Shown piece by piece: positions 17,180-25,460 of a stretch of DNA of 64,000 nucleotides; within the stretch, counting starts at the first letter, position 1; each line of letters begins with the position of its first letter. The stretch is from positions 1,507,001-1,571,000 of the forward strand of contig NZ_CP067992.1 in assembly GCF_016658865.1 (NCBI RefSeq), written 5' to 3'. The translations under genes and the position numbers were made by a program. The stretch is from Streptococcus mitis. GTDB taxonomy: Bacteria > Bacillota > Bacilli > Lactobacillales > Streptococcaceae. The notes under the pieces are model-generated. The model ran no database searches and had not been told where the DNA came from. It saw only the letters and a program-made list of their open reading frames with translations.

Positions 17180-17938
17180 TTATTTTACAAAGTCAAGCAA
17201 TGCCAAGAAGCTTTCAGCTTCAAGTGACGCACCACCAACAAGGGCACCATCAACGTCTGGGCAAGCCATGTATGAAGCAACGTTTTCAGGTTTAACAGAA
17301 CCACCGTATTGAACACGAACTTTGTCCGCAACTTCTTGACTAAAGTCAGCAGCTACAACGTCACGAACAACTTTACACATTTTTTGTGCGTCGTCTTGTG
17401 AAGCTGATTTACCAGTACCGATAGCCCAGATTGGCTCGTAAGCGATAACTGAGGCAGCAACTTGTTCAGCAGTCAATCCAGCCAATGCAGCAGATACTTG
17501 AGCACCTACAAACTCAGCAGCTTTACCAGCTTCGTAAGTTTCAAGTGACTCACCACAACAGATGATTGGAAGCATACCGTTTGCAAAGATTGCTTTTGCT
17601 TTTTTGTTGATATCTTCGTCAGTTTCATGGAAGTAGTCACGGCGTTCTGAGTGACCGATAACAACATAGTCAGTACCGATTTCTTTCAAAACTTGTGGGC
17701 TTGTTTCACCAGTGAAAGCACCTGCATTTTCAAAGTAGCAGTTTTGAGCAGCAACTTTAAGGTTTGAGCCTTTTGCAGCAGCAAGAACAGTTGTCAAATC
17801 AAGAGCTGGAGCTGCGATACCTGCTTCAACAAGATCTGATGAAGGAAGTTTTGATGCAACTGCTTCAACAAATGCTTTAGCTTCTTCTGGATTTTTGTTC
17901 ATTTTCCAGTTACCAGCGATAAATGGTTTACGTGACAT
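17180..17938 (-). CDS. tpiA: Triosephosphate isomerase
   Basis: The 252-residue TIM-barrel enzyme interconverts DHAP and glyceraldehyde-3-phosphate. The catalytic Lys is in GNWKMN, His in IGHSERR and Glu in [11 protein letters not shown]; the phosphate-binding YGGSV and VGGASL are present. I chose ATG 17938 ([14 protein letters not shown]) because the GAGG ribosome site lies inside the longer possible reading and the length then equals the family norm. It is strongly expressed from its own promoter. Confidence 0.97.
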   Translation of the reverse strand: MSRKPFIAGNWKMNKNPEEAKAFVEAVASKLPSSDLVEAGIAAPALDLTTVLAAAKGSNLKVAAQNCYFENAGAFTGETSPQVLKEIGTDYVVIGHSERRDYFHETDEDINKKAKAIFANGMLPIICCGESLETYEAGKAAEFVGAQVSAALAGLTAEQVAASVIAYEPIWAIGTGKSASQDDAQKMCKVVRDVVAADFSQEVADKVRVQYGGSVKPENVASYMACPDVDGALVGGASLEAESFLALLDFVK

Positions 17939-17973
17939 TTCACATACCTCTTTTTTCAATTTATTTTCTATTT

Positions 17974-18002
17974 ATTTTATCACAATTAGACACAGCTTGC
18001 AA
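17974..18002 (-). promoter_or_regulatory. tpiA promoter
   Basis: Minus strand TTGCAA (17997-18002), a 17-base spacer and TAAAAT (17974-17979). Confidence 0.78.
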
Positions 18003-18035
18003 ATCTTACTCGGATTTCAAGCTTGCTTCCAATGA

Positions 18036-18713
18036 TTAATCCTTCCAGAGATCCATAGCATTTCTGAAATCTGTAGATACCTGTGTCAACTGAGGATTGC
18101 TTGCTTCTCTCTCTGCTCGTTTAGCCTCGATTTGAGCCACACTCTTGACACCTTCATGGCGCCAGTTTCTTAAAATCGCCTGAATGTACTTCCAGTTTGG
18201 TTTTCCATTCAAAACCGCTTCACGAAGAGCCTCCTTAATCAAGTCAGCACTGGTCCCATCTTCCTTTAGTGTCTTGGTCAAATCCTCAATCTCAAAAGGC
18301 GTCAACAAGCGCCCCAACTCCTGTTGGAAGGTTTCCACCAAATCCTTGAGTTGATTTTGAGATGTCAACTGGTCTGAACTCGAATGAGCAACTCCAAACA
18401 AGTCATCCAAACGTTCCAAAGCTAAACTAGCATCAAAAAGCAATTCGATTTCACCATTTAATTCGATGGTTCGATACTGAAGCAGTCCCCTTTCCGTCAG
18501 ATTGGAAATAGCCTGATTGACATCCGAAATTTCCTTGCCAATCCTTTCAGCAATCTGGCTTGGGGACATTTCTTCTAAGCCTGTCGTATTTTGCAAATAG
18601 AAAAATTGCCAGACCAGAAAATCGTCGCTAGAAGGAAAGAGTTCCTTAAAATGCAAGAGCAGGGCACTCGGTAAAACCAAGTTCCCTGATTTAAAAGCGT
18701 CTAAATATGTCAT
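18036..18713 (-). CDS. dnaD: Primosomal DnaD-like protein
   Basis: The 225-residue protein has an N-terminal winged-helix DDBH1 domain (about 1-100, ISDVNQAISNLTERGLLQYR) and a C-terminal DnaB/DnaD DDBH2 domain (about 130-200) with the family signature YIQAILRNWRHEGVKS. DnaD acts with DnaB and DnaI in helicase loading at origins and in restart. It begins 8 bases after the metA stop with a GAGG ribosome site, so it is co-transcribed with metA. Confidence 0.92.
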   Translation of the reverse strand: MTYLDAFKSGNLVLPSALLLHFKELFPSSDDFLVWQFFYLQNTTGLEEMSPSQIAERIGKEISDVNQAISNLTERGLLQYRTIELNGEIELLFDASLALERLDDLFGVAHSSSDQLTSQNQLKDLVETFQQELGRLLTPFEIEDLTKTLKEDGTSADLIKEALREAVLNGKPNWKYIQAILRNWRHEGVKSVAQIEAKRAEREASNPQLTQVSTDFRNAMDLWKD

Positions 18714-18721
18714 AATTCCTC

Positions 18722-19666
18722 TTATAAATACCCAAAAGCAGATGCATCATCTTCTATTTTTCTCCAATCAAAAGGCGTCTCCTGATAGACCGCATAATTA
18801 ACCCAGTTACTGAAAAAGAGGGCTGCTGATGAAGACCAACAAAGACAAGGTGTCTGGTTGACATCATCATCCTTAAAGTAATTTTCTGGAATATGTGGAT
18901 CTAAACCTGCGTCACGATCTCTAAAATACTCTTTTGCCAAGGTATCACGGTCATATTCCAAATGCCCAAAACTATAAATTTCTCGTAAATCACGACTAGC
19001 CAAAATCGAAACCCCAACCTGAGGACCCTCTGATAAAACCTCGAGATTGGTTTTGTTTAAGACCTCTTCCTTAGAAATCTCCGTGTGCCGTGAATGAGGG
19101 GATACATAGCTATCGTCAAAGCCTCTAAAAAGAAGATGACCTTCCTTTAAGGTGTCCTGAGGATAGATACCCGATAACTTACTGTCCATCTGGTATTTTT
19201 CAACCCCATAACGCAGATAGAGTCCTGCCTGAGCCCCCCAACAGATATGAAGGGTCGAATAGACATGGGTCTTGGACCACTCAAGCACCTGGCTAAATTC
19301 CTCCCAATAGTCCACTTCCTCAAATGGTAAATGCTCAACTGGAGCACCCGTGATAATCATGCCATCAAAATACTCGTCCTTAACTTCAGGAAAAGTTTTA
19401 TAAAAGGTCTCCATGTGCTCTGAACGAGTTGTCTTAGAACGATGGCTTTCCATATAGAGAAAATCAATATCCAGTTGCAAGGGCGTATTGGCCAAATGGC
19501 GCAACAGCTGGGTTTCTGTGACCATTTTCTGTGGCATAAGATTTAAGATTAAAATCTTCAAAGGACGGATGTCTTGGTGGGCTGCACGTTGATCATCCAT
19601 GACAAAGATATTCTCTGTCCGTAAAATCTCAACAGCTGGTAATTTTTTATCAATTCGAATCGGCAT
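18722..19666 (-). CDS. metA: Homoserine O-acetyltransferase (MetA/HTS family)
   Basis: The 314-residue protein acylates homoserine as the first committed step to methionine. Catalytic Cys142 is in [11 protein letters not shown], as in E. coli MetA. Residue 111 is Glu (GAPVE), the residue known in this family to favour acetyl-CoA over succinyl-CoA, which has Gly there. I therefore predict acetyltransferase activity despite the usual succinyltransferase label. The later His and Glu of the active site lie in the FGHLEYD segment (about 235). The gene shares a transcript with dnaD. A RUP repeat lies 47 bases upstream of the start and may affect expression. Confidence 0.92.
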   Translation of the reverse strand: MPIRIDKKLPAVEILRTENIFVMDDQRAAHQDIRPLKILILNLMPQKMVTETQLLRHLANTPLQLDIDFLYMESHRSKTTRSEHMETFYKTFPEVKDEYFDGMIITGAPVEHLPFEEVDYWEEFSQVLEWSKTHVYSTLHICWGAQAGLYLRYGVEKYQMDSKLSGIYPQDTLKEGHLLFRGFDDSYVSPHSRHTEISKEEVLNKTNLEVLSEGPQVGVSILASRDLREIYSFGHLEYDRDTLAKEYFRDRDAGLDPHIPENYFKDDDVNQTPCLCWSSSAALFFSNWVNYAVYQETPFDWRKIEDDASAFGYL

Positions 19667-19713
19667 AACCCTCTCCTAACTGTATTCTTTCAGGAATCAT
19701 TGCATATGTTTGA

Positions 19714-19816
19714 AACTCTTCGAAAATCAAATTCAAACCGCGTCAACGTTGCCTTGCCGTACTCAAGTACAGCCTGCGACTAGTTTCCTAGTTTGCTCTT
19801 TGATTTTCATTGAGTA
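19714..19816. repeat. RUP repeat upstream of metA
   Basis: The roughly 103-bp copy starts ACTCTTCGAAAATCAAATTC and ends TTTGATTTTCATTGAGTA, with imperfect terminal inverted repeats. It lies between apt and metA, within the probable metA promoter region. The remaining sequence (19817-19928) is AT-rich without recognised features. Confidence 0.88.
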
Positions 19817-19928
19817 TGAAACTAAATCTCAAACACTTAGTCCTTTTATTATACTGCAAGAAGATATAGTTTTCAATTATACTTTTTCTCTAACTAGCTA
19901 TAGTCTATTTTTATATCCTAATGTAGAG

Positions 19929-19951
19929 AAAACAGCCCTAGGGACTGTTTT
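19929..19951 (-). terminator. Terminator of apt
   Basis: On the minus strand AACAG-YCC-CTAGGG-CTGTT forms a stem followed by TTTTCTC, beginning just after the apt stop codon. Confidence 0.6.
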
Positions 19952-19954
19952 TCA

Positions 19955-20467
19955 TTAATAATGCATAAGAACTTTGTAATCGTAGTCACCGATTTTTTCA
20001 CGGCCGTTCAATTCATCCAATTCAACAAGAAAGGCACAACCTGCTACAACACCACCAAGTTTTTCAATCATCTCGATAGTTGCCTTAACAGTTCCACCTG
20101 TTGCCAAGAGATCATCTACGATAAGAACACGTTGACCTGGCTTGATGGCATCAGCGTGCATAGTCAAGGTATCAACACCGTACTCTTTTTCATAGTCAGC
20201 AGAAATAACTTCGCGTGGCAATTTACCTGGTTTGCGAACAGGTGCAAAACCAATTCCCAACTCAAAGGCAACTGGACAGCCCACGATAAAACCACGAGCC
20301 TCAGGTCCCACGATCATGTCGATTTTCTTGTCAGTAGCATACTGAACAATTTCACGAACAGCATAGCTATAAGCATTTCCATCAGCCATCAAAGGACTAA
20401 TATCACGGAAAGTAATACCTTCCTTCGGATAATTTTCAATTGTTGCAATATAATCTTTTAAATTCAT
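19955..20467 (-). CDS. apt: Adenine phosphoribosyltransferase
   Basis: The 170-residue type I phosphoribosyltransferase converts adenine and PRPP to AMP. The PRPP-binding motif [13 protein letters not shown] is present, with the flexible hood and the [14 protein letters not shown] loop. Length and N-terminus [14 protein letters not shown] match the family. A U-rich terminator follows. It is monogenic here. Confidence 0.96.
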   Translation of the reverse strand: MNLKDYIATIENYPKEGITFRDISPLMADGNAYSYAVREIVQYATDKKIDMIVGPEARGFIVGCPVAFELGIGFAPVRKPGKLPREVISADYEKEYGVDTLTMHADAIKPGQRVLIVDDLLATGGTVKATIEMIEKLGGVVAGCAFLVELDELNGREKIGDYDYKVLMHY

Positions 20468-20553
20468 CTTTTTCTTTCTTTCAAAGTTTTTTACTCTCTA
20501 TTATAGCATATTTTTTAAGAAAGAAGAAAGGAAAAGTTAACATCAATGATTAT

Positions 20554-21312
20554 CTAACGATTTGACGATTTATAACTAGCCATAGCAATAAAGCCCAAGT
20601 TCTTTTTATTCTTAGCGAACATTTTATACATAGTTAAAAACTGCTTTCTATTCTCCTTTTTACAAGCATTTACACAAATTTTCAAAGTTCCTAACCAACC
20701 TTCGTCATAAATCATACCTGATAATTTCATTAACGTCATTTCACCAGTCAATACTTTCACATCACAATAACCTGATTCTATCATCACCTCTTCCCAACCA
20801 TCTTGAGTTAAAGGACCTACATTTACATGAATTGCTTGTGACAGTTCCTGTCTGACAGACTCTTTAGCTTCCTTAAGAAGCACATCATGTGTCAAGAGAA
20901 GACCTTCAGGTTTTAAAACCCTTAGATATTCCATTACACATTTTTTCTTAGCTTGATCGGCTTGCATAGTCAGCATAGCTTCGTTTATAACAATATCAAA
21001 ACTAGCATCTTCATAAGGAAGTTTCATTGCATTTGCTCTTTCAAACCTGATCAAATGACCAACACCTGCCGTTTCAGCAGATTTTTTAGCCACTTCTAAA
21101 GCTTGAGCATCCATATCAACAGCAGTTATCTTACAACCAAAACGCTGTGCCAACTCAATTGCTGTAGTTCCTCTATTACACGCAACCTCTAGTATTCTCT
21201 TTTCTTTTGAAAATTCTCCTTCCGCAATTAACCAATCTGTGGCACGTTTTCCACCTGGACGTAAGCGTTTTTTCCCCAATTTTGCTAAAAACTTATGACC
21301 TGCTTCTGACAT
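20554..21312 (-). CDS. Class I SAM-dependent methyltransferase, substrate unknown
   Basis: The 252-residue Rossmann methyltransferase has motif I ILEVACNRGTTAIELAQRFG (about 40-59) with the acidic VDMD after strand 2, FERANAMKLPYEDASFDIVINEA (motifs II-III) and LRVLKPEGLLLTHDV. The Methyltransf_11 domain is followed by a C-terminal helical part rich in Lys and Cys (about 205-252). The N-terminal LGKKRLRPGGKRATDWLI resembles small-molecule (tocopherol/menaquinone-like) methyltransferases. The substrate cannot be told. It sits alone, with a TATAAT (21336-21341) upstream. An intron remnant lies behind it. Confidence 0.82.
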   Translation of the reverse strand: MSEAGHKFLAKLGKKRLRPGGKRATDWLIAEGEFSKEKRILEVACNRGTTAIELAQRFGCKITAVDMDAQALEVAKKSAETAGVGHLIRFERANAMKLPYEDASFDIVINEAMLTMQADQAKKKCVMEYLRVLKPEGLLLTHDVLLKEAKESVRQELSQAIHVNVGPLTQDGWEEVMIESGYCDVKVLTGEMTLMKLSGMIYDEGWLGTLKICVNACKKENRKQFLTMYKMFAKNKKNLGFIAMASYKSSNR

Positions 21313-21399
21313 TTGAACACCTCTGTTTTTTCTTCATTATAACATAAAATGATATTATCTAATAATTCTAATCTAGTTGTTAATGAACTATAATCAAAC

Positions 21400-21750
21400 G
21401 CATACAGTCTGCCATGATTATATCATAAATCTATTAATTAACTCTCTAGTTCGAATTCAATTACTCACGTAGTTTACGCATATAGGTTACGACTACATAT
21501 TTGTACTTTAGAGTTGCTGGCCTCCTTATCCGCTATATACGCTTTACTATCACGTGCCTATTCATATAGCCAAGATTTCTCTATCTCTTTCTCTGCCGAT
21601 TCTTATTTCCAACGTCAGACTTAAACAGTCTATCCTAATGCCGTTCGATCAGCTACTCACAATAGTCAGGCTTGGGAATCACTTTTCTATTTACTAGTAT
21701 ATGTACCCACAGAGGACTTACACCTCAGATGAACGGAATGCCCGTCGTAC
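21400..21750 (-). mobile_element. Probable group II (class C-like) intron 5' fragment
   Basis: On the minus strand the block begins GTACGACGGGCATTCCGTTC at 21750. The next stretch is GAGGTGTAAGTCCTCTGTGG, which resembles the conserved 5' end of group IIC introns (GUGYG...GGCAUG...GGGUGaAAGUCCC). Further on, AAGGAGGCCAGCAACTC and the CTATATGCGTAAACTACG region resemble domain I. It starts two bases after the T tract of the rplA terminator on the same strand, the classic insertion site of class C introns. No reverse transcriptase frame or domain V (GAGCCGTATG-type) is present, so it is truncated; the 3' limit is approximate. Confidence 0.6.
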
Positions 21751-21752
21751 CT

Positions 21753-21780
21753 AAAAAAAACGAGCACTTTCGTACTCGTT
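21753..21780 (-). terminator. Terminator of the rplK-rplA operon
   Basis: AACGAGTAC pairs with GTGCTCGTT around GAAA on the minus strand, followed by eight T. The intron-like block starts directly after it. Confidence 0.9.
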
Positions 21781-21799
21781 CTCTGATATAAACTACTGA

Positions 21800-22489
21800 T
21801 TAAAGTGAGTTTACGTCAACTTTGATACCAACACCTTGAGTAGTTGTGATAGTCAAGTTTGTTACGTAAGTTCCTTTAGCTGTAGCTGGTTTTGCTTTTT
21901 GGATTGTTTCGTTGAAAGCTTTGAAGTTTTCAACCAATTTTTCAGCTTCAAATGATACTTTACCGATGATTGCTTGAACGTTACCTGCACGGTCAGCACG
22001 GTAAGTGATTTTACCACCTTTAGACTCTTCAACTGCTTTAGCAACATCCATTGTTACAGTACCAGTTTTAGGGTTTGGCATCAAGTTACGTGGCCCAAGG
22101 ACACGTCCAAGACGTCCAACAAGAGCCATCATGTCAGGTGTAGCGATAACTACGTCGAAGTCCAACCAACCGTCGTTGATTTTAGCAACAAGGTCATCTT
22201 CACCAACAAAGTCTGCACCAGCAGCTTTTGCTTCTTCAGCTTTTGCACCACGTGCGAAAACAAGAACTCGTGAAGTTTTACCAGTACCGTTTGGCAATAC
22301 CATTGCTCCACGGATTTGTTGGTCAGCTTTTTTAACGTCGATGTTCAAGTTGTAAGCAACTTCTACAGTTGCGTCAAATTTTGCAAAGTTAGTTTCTTTT
22401 GCAAGTGCTACAGCTTCTTCTACGCTGTATGCTTTTGTGCTGTCGATTTTCTCAAGAGCAGCACGAAGTTGTTTGCTTTTTTTAGCCAT
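21800..22489 (-). CDS. rplA: 50S ribosomal protein L1
   Basis: The 229-residue protein matches L1 throughout, with the conserved [14 protein letters not shown] and the L1 signature region [32 protein letters not shown]1 binds 23S rRNA at the L1 stalk and in other bacteria represses its own operon by binding the mRNA. It lies 97 bases after rplK, the gap holding a candidate L1-binding hairpin. Confidence 0.98.
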
Positions 22490-22507
22490 TTTCTATTCTC
22501 CTTGTAA

Positions 22508-22534
22508 GTGGTTCAATCGATTTTCATCTCCCAC
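22508..22534 (-). promoter_or_regulatory. Candidate L1-binding RNA hairpin before rplA
   Basis: On the minus strand GTGG at 22531-22534 pairs with CCAC at 22508-22511, enclosing GAGATGAAAATC. The element shares GTGGGAG-R-T-R-AAAATC...CCAC with the site upstream of rplK. Assignment to L1 is inference. Confidence 0.5.
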
Positions 22535-22586
22535 GTCACTTCTCGAAATGATGAAGTCTTGCGGGTTATATTGGGGGTGTTATTGA

Positions 22587-23012
22587 TTAGTCAACAACAG
22601 TGAATCCCATAGAACGAGCAGTACCTTCAATCATACGCATTGCAGACTCTACGTTTGCTGCGTTTAAATCTGGCATCTTAGTTTCTGCAATTTCTTGTAC
22701 TTGTGCACGAGTAACTGTAGCAACTTTAGTTTTGTTAGGTGTACCTGATCCTTTTTCAACACCTGCAGCTTTTTTCAAAAGAACAGCAGCTGGTGGTGTT
22801 TTAGTGATGAAAGTAAATGATTTATCTTCGTAAACTGAGATAACAACTGGAATGATCATACCAGCTTGGTCAGCTGTACGAGCGTTGAACTCTTTTGTGA
22901 ATCCCATGATGTTGATACCAGCTTGACCAAGAGCAGGTCCAACCGGTGGAGCTGGTGTAGCTTTACCAGCAGGGATTTGCAATTTTACAAGTTTTTCGAC
23001 TTTTTTAGCCAT
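22587..23012 (-). CDS. rplK: 50S ribosomal protein L11
   Basis: The 141-residue protein is full-length L11: an N-terminal domain with [21 protein letters not shown], which contacts RelA and release factors, and a C-terminal rRNA-binding domain ending [14 protein letters not shown]. The ribosome site AGGAGG precedes the start. It is the first gene of the rplK-rplA operon. Confidence 0.98.
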   Translation of the reverse strand: MAKKVEKLVKLQIPAGKATPAPPVGPALGQAGINIMGFTKEFNARTADQAGMIIPVVISVYEDKSFTFITKTPPAAVLLKKAAGVEKGSGTPNKTKVATVTRAQVQEIAETKMPDLNAANVESAMRMIEGTARSMGFTVVD

Positions 23013-23026
23013 TTTTAAATCCTCCT

Positions 23027-23067
23027 TTGTGGTTTTGGCGGTAATTAGAGATTTTTACCTCCCACAA
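23027..23067 (-). promoter_or_regulatory. Candidate L1-binding leader structure before rplK
   Basis: On the minus strand TTGTGG (23062-23067) pairs with CCACAA (23027-23032), and an inner GGTAA pairs with TTACC. The loop holds GAGGTAAAAATC, much like the motif before rplA. Another GTATGT/ACATAC hairpin lies just upstream (about 23069-23085). Confidence 0.55.
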
Positions 23068-23090
23068 GTATGTTTTTCACATACCCATCT

Positions 23091-23118
23091 ATTATACACT
23101 ATTTATCTGGAATTGCAA
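23091..23118 (-). promoter_or_regulatory. rplK-rplA promoter
   Basis: Minus strand TTGCAA (23113-23118), a 16-base spacer and TATAAT (23091-23096); the leader is about 70 nt. Confidence 0.8.
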
Positions 23119-23134
23119 GAGAAAAGTTTATTTT

Positions 23135-23851
23135 TTAATCGACGTAATCTCCGCCTTCAAAGCCGAAATACTCTTCCAAACTGAGGCCACTAGCTGCAAT
23201 CTCTTTAGCCTCTTTTCCGACATAACGAAGGTGCCATTCCTCAGCCATATAGCCTGTTTCCTTTTCCTTACCTTTAAGATAACGAACAACAAAACCATAA
23301 TCAGCCGCATGGTCCAAGAGCCATTGGGCCGCTTTTTCTTCTGTCACCAAATCACCATTTGTCCCAATTACATCAAAGGCCAAGCCTGTCTGGTGCTCGC
23401 TATAGCCTGGGCGGGCAGAGTAACGGTCTGCTGCAGCCTTTCCATCTTTATTGACATAATCTTGATAGAGCTTAGTCTGAGTCTCGTAACTTCTAAAACC
23501 ACTGTATTGATCACTAATTGGGAAGCCTGCCTCTTGCATCGCTTTGATGAGTTTGACCAACTCAGCCTTGGCTGTTGGATTTTCCCCTGGATTGTAGTCT
23601 TTAGATAATGGATAGTGTTTATTTGCTACGATAATTTCATCGTATTTCCCTTGAATACTGTAGTAGTCACCTTTATTAACCACTTCTGCTTTTTTCTGGG
23701 TGGCTTCTTGAGACTTATTTCCGACTGTTCCATCAACTTTGGCTGTTTGTTCTGTCTTAGCTGCTCCATCTTCATTTTTTGCTTTTTCTTGTGAACAAGC
23801 TGCTAGACTCAAGGCTAGCAAAGCTGTCAAGATAAGGTATCTTTTTTTCAT
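23135..23851 (-). CDS. dacB: L,D-/D,D-carboxypeptidase lipoprotein DacB (LdcB/VanY family)
   Basis: The 238-residue protein has a lipoprotein signal with lipobox LAAC (Cys19), a Glu/Lys/Thr-rich linker (about 20-60) and a peptidase M15B domain. The zinc site is seen as SEHQTGLAFDV (His, Asp) and EEWHLRYVG (Glu, His). The pneumococcal orthologue trims tetrapeptide stems to tripeptides outside the membrane. It starts 2 bases after the HIT gene stop, so the M42-HIT-dacB run is one unit. Confidence 0.92.
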   Translation of the reverse strand: MKKRYLILTALLALSLAACSQEKAKNEDGAAKTEQTAKVDGTVGNKSQEATQKKAEVVNKGDYYSIQGKYDEIIVANKHYPLSKDYNPGENPTAKAELVKLIKAMQEAGFPISDQYSGFRSYETQTKLYQDYVNKDGKAAADRYSARPGYSEHQTGLAFDVIGTNGDLVTEEKAAQWLLDHAADYGFVVRYLKGKEKETGYMAEEWHLRYVGKEAKEIAASGLSLEEYFGFEGGDYVD

Positions 23852-23853
23852 TT

Positions 23854-24318
23854 CTACTCCTTTATTTCTAATAGTTTATCTACTTCTATCGATAAACGTT
23901 TAACTAATTGTTTAATCTCATCTGGATTTGCTTGGCAGGTTTCTGCTGTCATTTCTTCAAAAGGAACCCACCAAACTGGACCACGTCCTTGGAGACCGTG
24001 ACCATTCATATCACCTCTTCGTCTAGGAAACAGATGCCAATGAAGGTGGGCATCGCCATTGCCTAGAAGTTCGATATTCATTTTCTCAGCAGCAAAGGCC
24101 TTGGCAACTGCCTCTTGGACTAGACTCATTTCCTCTAAAAAACGGAGTCTTGTCTCCTTTTTCAAATGGTGCAATTCGGTGACGTGTTCCTTAGCTAGAA
24201 AGAGACTATAGCCTGCAAAATACTGGCGGTCTCCAACCACAAGATAGCCTGTTTCCAACTCTTTGACAAAATAGGGATTTGCTCCCTTCTTGATGAGCTC
24301 AATTCTCTGGCAAATCAA
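23854..24318 (-). CDS. HIT-family nucleotide hydrolase
   Basis: The 154-residue histidine-triad protein carries the motif HLHWHLF (HxHxHxx, about 100-106) in LLGNGDAHLHWHLFPRR. HIT proteins hydrolyse or transfer nucleoside phosphates (Hint/Ap4A-type). The only in-frame start is TTG at 24318, 7 bases after the M42 gene stop, suggesting coupled translation rather than a strong ribosome site. The exact substrate is unknown. Confidence 0.83.
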   Translation of the reverse strand: MICQRIELIKKGANPYFVKELETGYLVVGDRQYFAGYSLFLAKEHVTELHHLKKETRLRFLEEMSLVQEAVAKAFAAEKMNIELLGNGDAHLHWHLFPRRRGDMNGHGLQGRGPVWWVPFEEMTAETCQANPDEIKQLVKRLSIEVDKLLEIKE

Positions 24319-24325
24319 ACATATA

Positions 24326-25363
24326 TTAGTCTACCAATGCACTCTTAAGATAAGCATCAACCATACGTTCCGTTGCGACCACCGAGTCAATATGAGTGCG
24401 TTCATATGAATGACTAGACTCAATACCAGCACCTAGAAGGGCGTGTTTGACTTCTGCCCCTGCAGACATAGCTGCTGAAGCGTCCGAACCATAAAATGGA
24501 TAGATATCCAGCTTAAATGGAATATCTTGCTCTTTAGCCAAAGCAACCAAGTGTTGACGGAAGTCGTAGTGATAAGGTCCAGAAGCATCCTTGACACAGA
24601 TAGACACTGTATATTCGTCTGTTTGCTGGTCATCTCCCATAGCTCCCATATCCACAGCCAGATATTCTACTACCTGAGCAGGAATGTTAGAATTAGCACC
24701 ATGCCCCACTTCTTCAAAGACTGAAAAAACAAAATGAGTTGTTACGGGCAATTCAATCTTCTCTTCCTTATAAATACGAAGCAGGTTAAGCAAGATCGCT
24801 GCGCTGACCTTATCATCCAAATGACGAGACTTGATAAAACCTGTCTCTGTCACGACAGTTCGTGGATCAAAGCTGATAAAATCACCGACCTCAATCCCCA
24901 AGGCACGAGTTTCTTTTTCATTGGTCACTTTTGCATCCAAACGCACTTCCATATTGTCCTGCGTGCGTTCTGCAGTTCCTGCATCCTTATAGACATGGCA
25001 AGAAGTCTGGTGGATGAGGATGGTTCCTGATACTTTTTCACCTGTGCTAGCCACATGAACGGTACAGTTTTCTCCTTCAATCATGTTCCAAGGGAAACCA
25101 CCGATACGGTCCATTTTGAGACGGCCATCTGATTTGACAGCACGGACAATAGCACCCAGCGTATCCACATGGGCAGTCACATAGCGATGCTCCTCATCAT
25201 TTTGACCTTTGATGGTCACATTGACACCACCCTTAGCTGTGCGAACCGGCTGGTAACCAAAACCTTCTAGAGTCTTGACTAAATAGTCCGAAACCTCCCG
25301 AGTGAAGCCTGTTGGCGACGCAATGGCTGTCAGTTCTTTGATATATTCTACTGTTTGATTCAT
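24326..25363 (-). CDS. pepA: M42-family aminopeptidase (glutamyl aminopeptidase PepA-like)
   Basis: The 345-residue cocatalytic metallopeptidase has ligands in AHVDTLGAIV (His), SRHLDDKVSAA (Asp), FEEVGHGAN (catalytic Glu pair), AVDMGAMGD (Asp) and SHSYERTHIDS (His). The PDZ-like insertion lies at about 75-165. M42 enzymes form dodecameric tetrahedral aminopeptidases; lactococcal PepA prefers Glu/Asp N-termini, which is the inferred specificity here. It is first in a unit with HIT and dacB. Confidence 0.85.
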   Translation of the reverse strand: MNQTVEYIKELTAIASPTGFTREVSDYLVKTLEGFGYQPVRTAKGGVNVTIKGQNDEEHRYVTAHVDTLGAIVRAVKSDGRLKMDRIGGFPWNMIEGENCTVHVASTGEKVSGTILIHQTSCHVYKDAGTAERTQDNMEVRLDAKVTNEKETRALGIEVGDFISFDPRTVVTETGFIKSRHLDDKVSAAILLNLLRIYKEEKIELPVTTHFVFSVFEEVGHGANSNIPAQVVEYLAVDMGAMGDDQQTDEYTVSICVKDASGPYHYDFRQHLVALAKEQDIPFKLDIYPFYGSDASAAMSAGAEVKHALLGAGIESSHSYERTHIDSVVATERMVDAYLKSALVD

Positions 25364-25419
25364 TTCTTCACCTCTTTTGCTACCTATTATAACACATTTA
25401 TCATCGGATAAAAAAAGAA

Positions 25420-25458
25420 AATCACTCCTGTAGACTTGGCTACAAAAGTGATTTTAGT
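25420..25458 (-). terminator. Terminator of brnQ
   Basis: On the minus strand AAAATCACT...AGTGATTTTC with an inner GTAG/CTAC stem is followed by TTTTTTT. It ends just before the M42 gene leader. Confidence 0.75.
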
Positions 25459-25460
25459 GA

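Noticed and set aside
19961..20461. Plus-strand open frame of 166 codons over apt
   Set aside because: Antisense shadow of a clear apt gene, with low-complexity content.
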